NCBI RefSeq assembly: GCF_009792355.1
Contig: NZ_CP047045.1
Span: forward strand, 930,001-994,000
Direction: 5' to 3'
From: Terricaulis silvestris
Lineage (GTDB): Bacteria > Pseudomonadota > Alphaproteobacteria > Caulobacterales > Aquidulcibacteraceae
DNA length: 64,000 bases
Shown here: positions 17,180 through 26,078 of the stretch, piece after piece
Layout: each line of letters begins with the position of its first letter
How positions within the stretch are numbered: position 1 is the stretch's first letter
Position numbers and translations under genes: made by a program
Notes under the pieces: model-generated
Database searches by the model: none
Seen by the model: the letters and a program-made list of their open reading frames with translations, nothing else
Told to the model about the DNA's origin: nothing

Positions 17180-18607
17180 ATGAACGCTGATCTCGCCGCA
17201 CTCGCGTATCTCGTCTCCGGGGTGCTGTTCATCCTGGCGCTGCGCGGGCTCTCGAGCCCAGAGACCAGTCGTCAGGGCAACAATTTCGGCATGATCGGCA
17301 TGGCGATCGCCGTCGTCACGACATTGCTGCTGGTTCAACTCGACCCCGCGACGCTCGGCATCATCACGGTGGCCGTGGTGATCGGCGGCGGCATCGGCGC
17401 CGTCACCGCGCGCTCGATCAAGATGACGGCGATGCCGCAACTTGTCGCCGCGTTTCACTCACTGGTTGGTCTCGCTGCCGTCGCCGTTGCGGCGGCCGCA
17501 TTCTACGCGCCGCAAAGCTTCGGTATCGCAGCGGAAGAGAACGTTGGCGCGTACCTGATCCGCCAACCCATTCACGTGCAGTCGCTGATCGAGCTCTCGC
17601 TCGGCGCAGCCATCGGCGCAGTGACCTTCACCGGCTCGATCATCGCGTTCGCGAAGCTTAACGGCAACATGAGCGGCGCGCCGATCATGCTGCCGGCGCG
17701 CCACCTCATCAACATCGCTATCGCGCTGGGCATCGTCGCACTGATCTGGATGATGATCGACACGCACGGCACGGTCGAATGGCACTTCTGGGCGCTTGCC
17801 GGCCTCTCGCTGCTGATCGGCGTGCTGCTTATCATCCCGATCGGCGGCGCCGACATGCCCGTCGTCGTCTCGATGCTGAACTCGTACTCGGGCTGGGCCG
17901 CCGCAGCACTCGGCTTCACGCTTGAGAACGTAGCGCTCATCATCACCGGCGCATTGGTCGGTTCTTCCGGCGCGATCCTCAGCTACATCATGTGCAAAGG
18001 CATGAACCGGAGCTTCATCTCCGTCATCCTAGGCGGCTTCGGCACCGCTGACGGCGCCGCTGTCGCGGGCAAGACCGAAACGCGGCCGGTGAAGCAGGGC
18101 AGCGCCGACGACGCGGCTTTCATCATGAAGAACGCGAGCAAGGTGATCATCGTGCCGGGCTACGGCATGGCCGTCGCGCAAGCGCAGCACAGCGTGCGCG
18201 AAATGGCCGACATGCTGAAGAAGGAAGGCGTCGAGGTGAAGTACGCCATCCACCCCGTCGCCGGCCGCATGCCCGGCCACATGAACGTGCTGCTCGCCGA
18301 AGCCAACGTGCCGTACGATGAAGTGTTCGAACTCGAAGACATCAACAACGAGTTCAGCCAGTGCGACGTCGCCTACGTCATCGGCGCCAACGACGTCACC
18401 AACCCCGTCGCGAAGACCGATCCGCAAAGCCCGATCTACGGCATGCCGATCCTGGATGTGGAGCGCGCTAAAACCGTGCTGTTCGTGAAGCGCGGCATGG
18501 GCTCCGGCTACGCCGGCGTCGAAAACGAACTTTTCTTTCGCGACAACACCATGATGCTGTTCGGCGACGCGAAGAAAATGACGGACGAGATTGTGAAGGG
18601 GTTGTGA
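17180..18607 (+). CDS. pntB: NAD(P) transhydrogenase subunit beta
   Basis: Subunit beta of the proton-translocating transhydrogenase (475 residues, near the usual 460-475). Residues 1-270 hold many membrane helices, including MLNSYSGWAAAALGFTLEN, and the C-terminal third is the NADP(H)-binding domain III with IVPGYGMAVAQAQHSV, HPVAGRMPGHMNVLLAEANV and YVIGANDVTNPVAKTDP. The start at 17180 (MNADLAALAYLVSG) fits the family, although the frame is open far upstream. Its stop overlaps the next start. Confidence 0.94.
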   Translation: MNADLAALAYLVSGVLFILALRGLSSPETSRQGNNFGMIGMAIAVVTTLLLVQLDPATLGIITVAVVIGGGIGAVTARSIKMTAMPQLVAAFHSLVGLAAVAVAAAAFYAPQSFGIAAEENVGAYLIRQPIHVQSLIELSLGAAIGAVTFTGSIIAFAKLNGNMSGAPIMLPARHLINIAIALGIVALIWMMIDTHGTVEWHFWALAGLSLLIGVLLIIPIGGADMPVVVSMLNSYSGWAAAALGFTLENVALIITGALVGSSGAILSYIMCKGMNRSFISVILGGFGTADGAAVAGKTETRPVKQGSADDAAFIMKNASKVIIVPGYGMAVAQAQHSVREMADMLKKEGVEVKYAIHPVAGRMPGHMNVLLAEANVPYDEVFELEDINNEFSQCDVAYVIGANDVTNPVAKTDPQSPIYGMPILDVERAKTVLFVKRGMGSGYAGVENELFFRDNTMMLFGDAKKMTDEIVKGL

Positions 18608-19191
18608 TGGTTTTGCGCACAATTCTAATCGCGGGAGCCGCGCTGTTGATGGGCGCGACAGCGGCGCGAGCCGAAGATTTGGTTTTTCGTGCGCCTCCAG
18701 ATCTTGTTGCTATGCCCTTACCGGCGGCCGGCGCTCAGCGCTTCGCCGCGCGCAACGTCCGAATGGCACGCCGCGAGGCTACTTCCGCGAGTGGTTTGCG
18801 CCGCATTATTTTTTCTGATCTGCCGCGCTTTGGCCGGTTCACAACCGATTCCATCGGCGCCATTGCGCGCGATATGGGCGCGGGCGTTGGCGCCTCGTCG
18901 TGCGTTGAGCACAGCGTATCCGAGGTCCGCGAGTTTGAGATTGATGGGCACGATGCCGCCGAACTAATCATGATCTGTCGCGGTCTCGTCGTCGATGGTC
19001 GCGTCGATGCCCGGACCATCAACGTGCGCCGCACCGTGCTCGTGATGGGCGAAACGCGCGTTTATAACTTTCAGGCCGACCAATACGCGCCAATGGCGGC
19101 TCTCGATCCCGCTGCATCGGCGGCGAGCTGGGACGAAGCGGTAGCGAGTCTGCGCTGGTGCGCGGACAATATATCGTGCGCCCCGCGCTAA
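18607..19191 (+). CDS. hypothetical secreted protein
   Basis: A 194-residue protein with a signal peptide (MVLRTILIAGAALLMGATAARAE). The mature part has two Cys pairs (SSCVEHSV, MICRGL, and WCADNISCAP at the end), which suggests a disulfide-bonded periplasmic protein. A GTG at 18604 is a possible earlier start; the ATG at 18607 overlaps the pntB stop by one base. No family is recognised. It may be carried as the last pnt operon gene. Confidence 0.6.
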   Translation: MVLRTILIAGAALLMGATAARAEDLVFRAPPDLVAMPLPAAGAQRFAARNVRMARREATSASGLRRIIFSDLPRFGRFTTDSIGAIARDMGAGVGASSCVEHSVSEVREFEIDGHDAAELIMICRGLVVDGRVDARTINVRRTVLVMGETRVYNFQADQYAPMAALDPAASAASWDEAVASLRWCADNISCAPR

Positions 19192-19267
19192 TGCGCGGAT
19201 GGGCAACATGGTTTGCGACCGAGGCAACGCGGTTGCAACCTTCTGCCAAGCCTTTGCCAGCATCACC

Positions 19268-20065
19268 GTGAAGCGCGTCGCTCCGGTCCTGCTTGCCTTG
19301 GCCGCGATCATCGCGCTGCCGCTCGTTGTGCTGACAAGTTGTCAGAACAATTTGATCTACCACCCGCATCGCGAAGAGGTTGCGCCCAACTTCCCCACTA
19401 CCGAAGCCGTCCGCATCGAAACCGAAGACGGCGAACGCATCGTGGCCTGGTATCACGCGCCTCAACCGGGCCAGCCCATCTTCCTGTTCTTCGACGGCAA
19501 TGGCGGTCGTCCGCAAATCTGGGGCGGACGGTGGAGGCGCATTGATGAAACCGGCGCAGGCTTTCTCGCCGTGTACTATCGCGGCTATTCAGGCTCGACC
19601 GGCACGCCGAGCGAGAGCGGGCTGCATCTTGATGCGCGCGCCGGCTATGACTGGCTGATCGCCCACGGCTATGCCCCGCGCGACATCGTCATTCACGGCT
19701 TCTCACTCGGCAGCGGTCCGGCGGTAAAGCTCGCGTCAGAACGGCCCGCACGGGCGCTCATCCTCGAAGCGCCCTTCACTGGAGTCGACGATGTTGCCGC
19801 GGGATATGTGACGCCCATGGGCGCTTCGCTCGTTCGCGACAGCTTTCGTTCGCGCGATTGGATACGCGACGTGCACATGCCGTTACTCATCGTCCACGGC
19901 GACGCTGACACGGTGGTCCCGTTTGAGCTGGGCCAGCGGCTCTACCAACTCGCAAACGAGCCCAAAATGTTCGTGCGCATGCCTGGGTCGGATCACGCGA
20001 CTTTGGTCCGCGACGGCATCTATCCCCATATCGCGACGTTTCTCGCCCAGCATCCAGCGGAGTGA
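19268..20065 (+). CDS. alpha/beta hydrolase, membrane-anchored or lipoprotein
   Basis: Alpha/beta-hydrolase of the YfhR/Bem46 type. The N-terminus is hydrophobic (KRVAPVLLALAAIIALPLVVLTSC), so a lipoprotein or membrane anchor is likely. The nucleophile elbow is GFSLGSG, the acid lies in VHGDADTVVP and the histidine in GSDHATLV. The frame opens at an ATG at 19199, but the GTG at 19268 gives a proper signal sequence with a KR start, so I use it; neither has a good ribosome-binding site. Substrate unknown. Confidence 0.7.
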   Translation: MKRVAPVLLALAAIIALPLVVLTSCQNNLIYHPHREEVAPNFPTTEAVRIETEDGERIVAWYHAPQPGQPIFLFFDGNGGRPQIWGGRWRRIDETGAGFLAVYYRGYSGSTGTPSESGLHLDARAGYDWLIAHGYAPRDIVIHGFSLGSGPAVKLASERPARALILEAPFTGVDDVAAGYVTPMGASLVRDSFRSRDWIRDVHMPLLIVHGDADTVVPFELGQRLYQLANEPKMFVRMPGSDHATLVRDGIYPHIATFLAQHPAE

Positions 20066-20067
20066 GC

Positions 20068-20475
20068 ATGGCCAAAGCTGAACCCAAAACCCAGCGCACC
20101 AAAGCGTCCGTCACCGCCTTCATCGCCGCCGTCGAAGACGACACGCGGCGCAAGGACGCCAAGGCTGTCGATAAGCTCTTCCGCGAGCTCACCGGTGAAA
20201 AGCCTGCGATGTGGGGGCCGTCGATCGTGGGCTACGGCGAATACACAACACCGAGCGGCCCTTGGCCGCGCATCGGCTTTTCGCCGCGCAAGGCGAATCT
20301 CGTTCTCTACATCATGGATGGTTATGACGGCGAGCCGCTGATGAAAAAGCTCGGCAAGCATAAGACGGGAAGAAGTTGCCTCTACATCAACAAGCTCGCC
20401 GATGTTGATCAAGGCGTTCTGCGTGAGATCGTCGCCAAGGGCTGGAAGAGCATGGCGAAGAAGTATCCGGAATAA
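20068..20475 (+). CDS. DUF1801 family protein
   Basis: A 135-residue cytosolic protein with the DUF1801 layout: TRRKDAKAVDKLFRELTGEKPAMWGPSIVGYG, then a beta-rich RIGFSPRKANLVLYIMDGY and a C-terminal helix ending KSMAKKYPE. Family function is not established. The ATG at 20068 has no strong ribosome-binding site; an in-frame GTG at 20062 is an alternative. It ends just before a shared terminator with the convergent peptidase gene. Confidence 0.8.
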   Translation: MAKAEPKTQRTKASVTAFIAAVEDDTRRKDAKAVDKLFRELTGEKPAMWGPSIVGYGEYTTPSGPWPRIGFSPRKANLVLYIMDGYDGEPLMKKLGKHKTGRSCLYINKLADVDQGVLREIVAKGWKSMAKKYPE

Positions 20476-20481
20476 CAAAAA

Positions 20482-20505
20482 GGGGAGCGGCTCACACCGC
20501 TCCCC
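20482..20505. terminator. bidirectional terminator hairpin
   Basis: A perfect nine-base stem (GGGGAGCGG / CCGCTCCCC) with a six-base loop lies between the convergent DUF1801 and M13 peptidase genes. On the minus strand it is followed by TTTTTG, a good Rho-independent signal for the peptidase; the plus-strand side is only moderately T-rich. Confidence 0.8.
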
Positions 20506-20530
20506 AATTCGTTTCAGCTTGCGGCGGCCT

Positions 20531-22588
20531 CTACCAAATCGTGACGCGATCCGCCGGCGCCAGGTAAAGCGCTTCCGTCGGTTGCACGTCGAACGCCGCG
20601 TACCACGCATCCATGTTCCGCACCGTGCCGTTGCAGCGGTAGATGCTGGGCGAGTGCGGGTCGGAGAGGATCTGGTTGCGCAACGCTGCGTCGCGAATGT
20701 TGGCGCGCCAAGCCTGGGCCCAGCCGAGGAAGAAGCGCTGGTCGCCCGTCGCGTCATCAAGCACAGGCGCTTCGGCGCCGGCGAGCGACAGCGTGTAGGC
20801 GTGCAGCGCGACCTGAAGTCCGCCATTGTCGCCGATGTTTTCGCCGAGCGTCAGGCGGCCGTTCACGTTGATGCCTTCCAGCGGCGAGAACGCGTCGTAT
20901 TGCGCGACGAGGCGATCCGTTAATTGCGTGAAGGCGGCGACGTCGTTGGCGTTCCACCAATCGCGCAGCACGCCTTGTGCGTCCGACTTCGCGCCTTGGT
21001 CGTCGAAACCGTGGCCCATTTCGTGGCCAATCACGCCGCCGATCGCGCCGTAGTTCACCGCAGCGTCAGCGTTGGGATCGAAGAAGGGCGGCTGCAGGAT
21101 CGCGGCCGGAAACACGATCTCGTTGAAGGTCGGGTTGTAATAGGCATTGACCGTTTGCGGCGTCATGAACCATTCGTCCTTGTCGCTCGGACGCGGCAGA
21201 CGCGCGAGATCGAAATCCCAGTCGAAGATCTGTTGCCGCTTGGAATTGCCGTAGGCATCGCCAGCGCGCACTTCGAGATCGGAATAATCCTTCCAGCGAT
21301 CCGGATAGCCGATCTTCGGCCGGAACGTCGCCAGCTTCTCGCGCGCTTTGACTTTCGTCTCCGCCGACATCCAGCTCACTTGATCGATGCGCTCGCCGTA
21401 AGCGCGGCGCAGGTTCTCAACCAAGTCCAGCATCTCGGCCTTCGCTGTAGGTGGGAAGTGGCGCTGCACGTAGATTTGGCCGACGGCTTCGCCCATCGCA
21501 CCGTTCACAGCTTGCACCGCGCGCTTCCAACGCTCGCGCTGTTGCGGTTGGCCGTTCAGCGTGCGGCCGTAGAAATCGAACACTTCATCGTCGAGCGCCT
21601 TCGGCAGCACCGCCGCGTTGTTCCGGAGCAGGTGATAGGAGAGGTAGTTTTTCCAGGTCGAAACCGGCGTCGCCACGAAGAGCTGCGCCAGCGGCCGCAT
21701 CGCGGACAGCTCGGAAATCACCACTTCTTGCACCGCGCTCATGCCCGCGGCGTCGAACATCGGATCCCACGGGAAGCTCGGCGCGAGTGCGCGGATTTCC
21801 GCGCGGGTTTTCAGATTGTAGGTGCGGTCGCGGTCGCGCCGGTCGGCGATCGGCCAATGCCGTTCTGCTATTTGCGTTTCCAGATCCAGCACCGTACGCG
21901 CTTTGGCGCCGGCGTCCGAGATGCCGCCGAACGCGAGCGTGCGCTCGATGTGCGCCAGGTACGCGGCGCGAATGTTTGGGAATTCGCCGTCGGTGCGGCG
22001 ATAATATTCGCGCTCCGGCAGGCCGAGCCCGCCGTGCGACATGCCGGTGATGTAGCGATCGGGATTGCGCTCATCGAGCGTGACGCCAATGCCGATCGGC
22101 GAATTGACGGCGACGCCGGGCGCTGAAATCAACCGGATGGTCTGCTCGTGGTTTTGCAGCGCAGCTATCTGCGCCAGCTCTGCTTGCACCGGCGTCATGC
22201 CGGCCGCGTCGATCGCGTCCTGGTTCAGGAACGAATTGTAGTAATCGGCGATCTTCTGCTGGTTCGTGCCGGGCGCGCCACCCGCCAGTGCTACTTCTTC
22301 TATGATGACGCGCATGTTGTTGTCGGCCATCTCGCGCAGCACGTCGAACGTGCCCCAGCGCGTGCGGTCGTCGGGGATGGGCGTGTTGGCCAGCCACGTG
22401 CCGTTGGCGTAGCGGAAGAAGTCGTTGCCAGGATCGACGCTGAGATCGCGTGCGCCCAGGTCAAAACCGAACGAGCCGATGGCGGGCGCCGCGCGCGCCG
22501 GGACCGCGGCTTCCTCCGACGACGTCGCGCAACCCGCCAACAACGCAAAGCTCGACGCGCCAAAAGCGCGGCGGGACAAATTGATCAT
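20531..22588 (-). CDS. M13 family zinc metallopeptidase lipoprotein
   Basis: Exported M13 (neprilysin/PepO-type) metallopeptidase of 685 residues. Zinc motif HEMGH (in VIGHEMGHGFDDQGAKSD) is near residue 523, with NAYYNPTFNEIVFPAAILQPPFF before it and GENIGDNGGLQVAL after it, where the third zinc ligand lies. The N-terminus has a twin arginine and lipobox-like SRRAFGASSFALLAGC, suggesting Tat export and lipidation. Start at 22588 has GGAGGG six bases upstream; the frame runs to 22978 without a leader. It lies 20 bases downstream of the RND pump end and might be co-transcribed. Confidence 0.88.
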   Translation of the reverse strand: MINLSRRAFGASSFALLAGCATSSEEAAVPARAAPAIGSFGFDLGARDLSVDPGNDFFRYANGTWLANTPIPDDRTRWGTFDVLREMADNNMRVIIEEVALAGGAPGTNQQKIADYYNSFLNQDAIDAAGMTPVQAELAQIAALQNHEQTIRLISAPGVAVNSPIGIGVTLDERNPDRYITGMSHGGLGLPEREYYRRTDGEFPNIRAAYLAHIERTLAFGGISDAGAKARTVLDLETQIAERHWPIADRRDRDRTYNLKTRAEIRALAPSFPWDPMFDAAGMSAVQEVVISELSAMRPLAQLFVATPVSTWKNYLSYHLLRNNAAVLPKALDDEVFDFYGRTLNGQPQQRERWKRAVQAVNGAMGEAVGQIYVQRHFPPTAKAEMLDLVENLRRAYGERIDQVSWMSAETKVKAREKLATFRPKIGYPDRWKDYSDLEVRAGDAYGNSKRQQIFDWDFDLARLPRPSDKDEWFMTPQTVNAYYNPTFNEIVFPAAILQPPFFDPNADAAVNYGAIGGVIGHEMGHGFDDQGAKSDAQGVLRDWWNANDVAAFTQLTDRLVAQYDAFSPLEGINVNGRLTLGENIGDNGGLQVALHAYTLSLAGAEAPVLDDATGDQRFFLGWAQAWRANIRDAALRNQILSDPHSPSIYRCNGTVRNMDAWYAAFDVQPTEALYLAPADRVTIW

Positions 22589-22608
22589 GAACTTCCCTCC
22601 GAGTGTTT

Positions 22609-25600
22609 TTATTCCGCCGCGGCTAGTTTGCGGCGGTCCCCATAGAGGCGCCCATAGAAACCGAACATCTTCAGGACGCCCCGTTTGATGTCGATGCCGA
22701 TCATGTAGAAGGCGGGCGTCAGGATCAAGGTGGCCGGCATGCAGATGAGGACGCCGAAGGCCAGGGAAAGCACCATCGGCTTCAGGAACTGTACGATCGC
22801 CGCGTTTTCCAGGATCATCGGCGAGGTGCCGACAAACTCGGTCACCGATGTCAGGAAGATCTGACGGAACCGCGAGACCGACGCTTCTGTGATACCGCGC
22901 TCGGCCTTCACGCGCATGACCTGGAAGCCCATGCCTTCCAGCACTTCGGCGCGCTCGCGATACTCGGAGCTGTCCCATTTCATCTGCGCGGATGTGCGCA
23001 GTTCGATCGGCCCCTGCGCGAAACCGGACTCCGCGCCTTCGGTGATCATTTCCTCGTGCGGTTCAAGGTCCGGCGCGATGCCGACATACTCGACGACGCG
23101 GCCGTTCGGCAGCGTGATCTCGTGCGGGTCCCAGCCTTCTTCTTCATCAAGTACAGCGTTGCCCGGGTGCTTCTCGCGCAACGCGAAGTAGCCGCGGATC
23201 TGATTGCATCGATCCACCAGCACGACGTTGTCGTTCACGACGACGCCAATCGCCGCGATGACGCCGAGCACGGAGAACAGCGCGAAGCTGGTGCCGAATG
23301 CCAAGTGTCCGAGCAAGGCCCCGACGATGGCGAACGGGATCACGCAGAGGATCATGATCGGTTGCGCGTAGGAGCGGAACGTCACCGCGAGCAAGAAATA
23401 TATCGCCGCCAACGCCATCAACCCGAGCCGGGCCAAGTTTTCCATGAACTCTTGCTGGCCTTCGGCCTCGCCGATCGCGCGGCGCGACACCGTCGTGTAC
23501 TGCGCCTCGAACGTCGGCCAGAAGCTGCTGTCGAGCGTGTTCATGATTTGCTGACGCGCCTCGGCGTTGACGAGGTCAGCCGTCACCAAAATTGAACTCA
23601 TGCGCTGGCGGCGGTCGAGTCCGGTAATGCCGGGGGCGAACTCCCATGTCGCAACGGACGCCAACGGCACTTCTCGTCCGTCATTGGTACGCACGCGGAA
23701 TCCGCCAAGGCTCTCCAGCGTGCGTCGATCGTCGCGCGGATAGCGGACATAGACGCGCACGTCGTCGCCCTCGCGCGGCAGGCGCTGCACTTCTTCGCCG
23801 AAATAGGCCTGCCGAACTTGTCGCGTGATATCGCCCAGGGTGATGCCGAGTTGCTCAGCGCCGGGCAATAAAGCGAACCGCAATTCCTCGATCGCCGCGT
23901 CCTGGCTGTCGCGCACGCTGGTCACATCGCCGAACTGCAGCAGCCGCGCCTTCAGTTCCTCGACGGCTGCTTCGAGATCTTCCTTGTTTTCGCCCATCAG
24001 CGCGAGTTCGATGCTGGGTGAGCCAGAGCCTGAGAGCGAAAAGCTGATTTCGTCGGCGTCCGGCACTTCGCCGAGCAATTCCTCGAGCCGTTCCGTCACT
24101 TGGCGCGAACGCAACCGCGGGCGGCCTTCGGGGGGCGTCAGGCCGACATAAGCGCGAATGGAGTTTTCCTCGATCGACTGGCTCCACGACCGCACCACGC
24201 CGCGCGACGTGGTGCCCGTGTTGGGATCCTCCACGGCGTAGTCAGCCGTTTCCTCCTCGAGCGCGCGCCGCGCCGCATCGAGTTGCGCGGCGACCTGCTC
24301 CATGCGCGAGAAGGGCGTCGTCTGCGGCAGCGTGATGCTGGCCATCATGAAGTCGCCTTCGACTTCCGGCATGAATGTCCACTTCACGCGCCCCGTCGCC
24401 AGCAGGCCGATCGACAGCACCAAGATTGCGAGGAAGATCGACCAGGTCAGGTAGCGGGCCTTCACCGCGCCGCGCACCAATGGTCCGTGCAAATGCTCCG
24501 CCACCCACAGCACCGAATGCGCGCACTTCTGCTGCACACGCATCAAGCTGCTGAGGATCCCCGTGCCCTGCGGGTCTGGTTTTTTTACGTGCGCCAAGTG
24601 CGCAGGCAGGATGATGAGGCTCTCGATCAGCGAGAACACCAATGTCGACATCACCACGATGGAGATGGCGCGCGTGAACTGCCGCACGTCGCCTTCCAGC
24701 AGCATCATCGGGCTGAACGCGATCATGGTGACGAACACCGACGCCACCAGCGGCTTCAACACCATCTGCGTGGCCATGATCGAAGCGTCGGCGCCGCTGT
24801 GCCCGCGTTCCGCCCTCTCATAGACGGCCTCGCCGACGATGATGGCGTCATCGACCATGATGCCGAGCACCAGCAGGAAGCCGAACACGCTCATGAAATT
24901 GAGCGAGATGTCCAAGTAGGGGAGGATAAAGAACGATCCCGCGAACGCGGTCATGACGCCGAGCGTCGCCCAGAACGCCACCTTCGGGTGCAGCGTCAGC
25001 AACAGCAGCACAAAGATCAGGAAGAAGCCCTGCAGCGCGTTCTGCAGCAGAATGCCAACCAGAGCGTTGTAGTCTTCCGCTTCATTGTAGATCGTCGTGA
25101 TCTGCACACCGGCCGGAAGCTCGGAGCGGATCTCTTCCAGCGTTTCGCGCACCGCCTTGTCGGTATCCCAGATGTTGAACCGATCCGCAGTCTGCACCGT
25201 CACAAGCGCTGACGGCTCGCCGTTCATACGCGAGTAAAGGTTCACGTCCTGGAAGCCGTCATTGACGGTCGCGACATCTCTCAGCCGCACGATGCCGCCG
25301 TCCGACGTTTGCCGGACGATGATGTTCTCGAAATCCAGTTCGGAATCGGCGAGGTTGCGCGCCTGCAGTTGGAAGTTGCCGTCCTGCGTTCGCACGGCGC
25401 CGGCGCCGGCATTGAGTGAGCTTGCACGCACCGCTTGCGATACTTCGTCGAATGTCAGGCCCCACGCCTGCAGCGACGCTTCCGAAACCTCGATCGAAAC
25501 TTCCGGCGTACGCACGCCAACCACGATCGTGTTCGCTGCGCCCGCGAGCAGCGAAAGCCGGTCACGTAGGCGCTCCGCCGTGTCACGAAGTGTCCGCTCC

Positions 25601-26043
25601 GGCACGTCGCCGTGCACGCCCAGAATAATCGACCAGTTGCGGCCGACTTGGCGCGAAACCTGGATTGGCTCCATGCCGCTCGGTAAGCCGCTGATGGAGC
25701 TGACGCGCGAGCGCACTTCTTCCGTCATCGCGTCGACATCGACGCCCGGATCCGCTGCGAGGTTGACCCAGCCATAGCTTTCGCCCGAGCGCGAACGCAC
25801 CCAGTCTACGTTGTCGAGATCGGCCGTCGCTTCTTCGATGCGAACGATGATCTGGCTTTCCATGTCCTCCGGACTGGCGCCCGGCCACACCGCGTTGATC
25901 GAGACACCGTCATCGCGCCCGACCGGCCAGAATTCCTTCTCCATCTGGTTGAAGGAGAACACGCCCGCGAGGACGCAGAACAACATCAAGAGATTGCCGG
26001 CGACGGGGTTACGTCCCCACCAAGCGACCAGGCCCTTCAGCAT
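22609..26043 (-). CDS. RND efflux transporter, AcrB/HAE1-like inner-membrane pump
   Basis: Resistance-nodulation-division pump of 1144 residues, somewhat longer than AcrB (about 1050). It has the N-terminal helix (GRNPVAGNLLMLFCVLAGVFSF), two large periplasmic loops and two blocks of six helices; GIMVDDAIIVGEAVYERAERG matches the conserved Asp-Asp proton-relay helix. An unusual long insert near residues 955-1050 includes CNQIRGYFALREKHPGNA and WDPHEITLPNGRV, between the helices after NDNVVLVDR. It exports drugs or lipophilic compounds by proton antiport, with the adaptor and channel encoded directly upstream. Confidence 0.9.
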   Translation of the reverse strand: MLKGLVAWWGRNPVAGNLLMLFCVLAGVFSFNQMEKEFWPVGRDDGVSINAVWPGASPEDMESQIIVRIEEATADLDNVDWVRSRSGESYGWVNLAADPGVDVDAMTEEVRSRVSSISGLPSGMEPIQVSRQVGRNWSIILGVHGDVPERTLRDTAERLRDRLSLLAGAANTIVVGVRTPEVSIEVSEASLQAWGLTFDEVSQAVRASSLNAGAGAVRTQDGNFQLQARNLADSELDFENIIVRQTSDGGIVRLRDVATVNDGFQDVNLYSRMNGEPSALVTVQTADRFNIWDTDKAVRETLEEIRSELPAGVQITTIYNEAEDYNALVGILLQNALQGFFLIFVLLLLTLHPKVAFWATLGVMTAFAGSFFILPYLDISLNFMSVFGFLLVLGIMVDDAIIVGEAVYERAERGHSGADASIMATQMVLKPLVASVFVTMIAFSPMMLLEGDVRQFTRAISIVVMSTLVFSLIESLIILPAHLAHVKKPDPQGTGILSSLMRVQQKCAHSVLWVAEHLHGPLVRGAVKARYLTWSIFLAILVLSIGLLATGRVKWTFMPEVEGDFMMASITLPQTTPFSRMEQVAAQLDAARRALEEETADYAVEDPNTGTTSRGVVRSWSQSIEENSIRAYVGLTPPEGRPRLRSRQVTERLEELLGEVPDADEISFSLSGSGSPSIELALMGENKEDLEAAVEELKARLLQFGDVTSVRDSQDAAIEELRFALLPGAEQLGITLGDITRQVRQAYFGEEVQRLPREGDDVRVYVRYPRDDRRTLESLGGFRVRTNDGREVPLASVATWEFAPGITGLDRRQRMSSILVTADLVNAEARQQIMNTLDSSFWPTFEAQYTTVSRRAIGEAEGQQEFMENLARLGLMALAAIYFLLAVTFRSYAQPIMILCVIPFAIVGALLGHLAFGTSFALFSVLGVIAAIGVVVNDNVVLVDRCNQIRGYFALREKHPGNAVLDEEEGWDPHEITLPNGRVVEYVGIAPDLEPHEEMITEGAESGFAQGPIELRTSAQMKWDSSEYRERAEVLEGMGFQVMRVKAERGITEASVSRFRQIFLTSVTEFVGTSPMILENAAIVQFLKPMVLSLAFGVLICMPATLILTPAFYMIGIDIKRGVLKMFGFYGRLYGDRRKLAAAE

Positions 26044-26078
26044 CGAACGTCTCCAGCGTCGGCGTCAGCCGCCGCGCA

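Noticed and set aside
20924-22126. Open frame of 400 codons on the plus strand opposite the M13 peptidase
   Set aside because: Antisense to a clear enzyme with HEMGH; sequence is Arg/His-rich and without motifs, typical of a shadow.
24100-25212. Open frame of 370 codons opposite the RND pump
   Set aside because: Shadow frame; Arg, His and Gln rich, no start context, and overlaps a conserved transporter.
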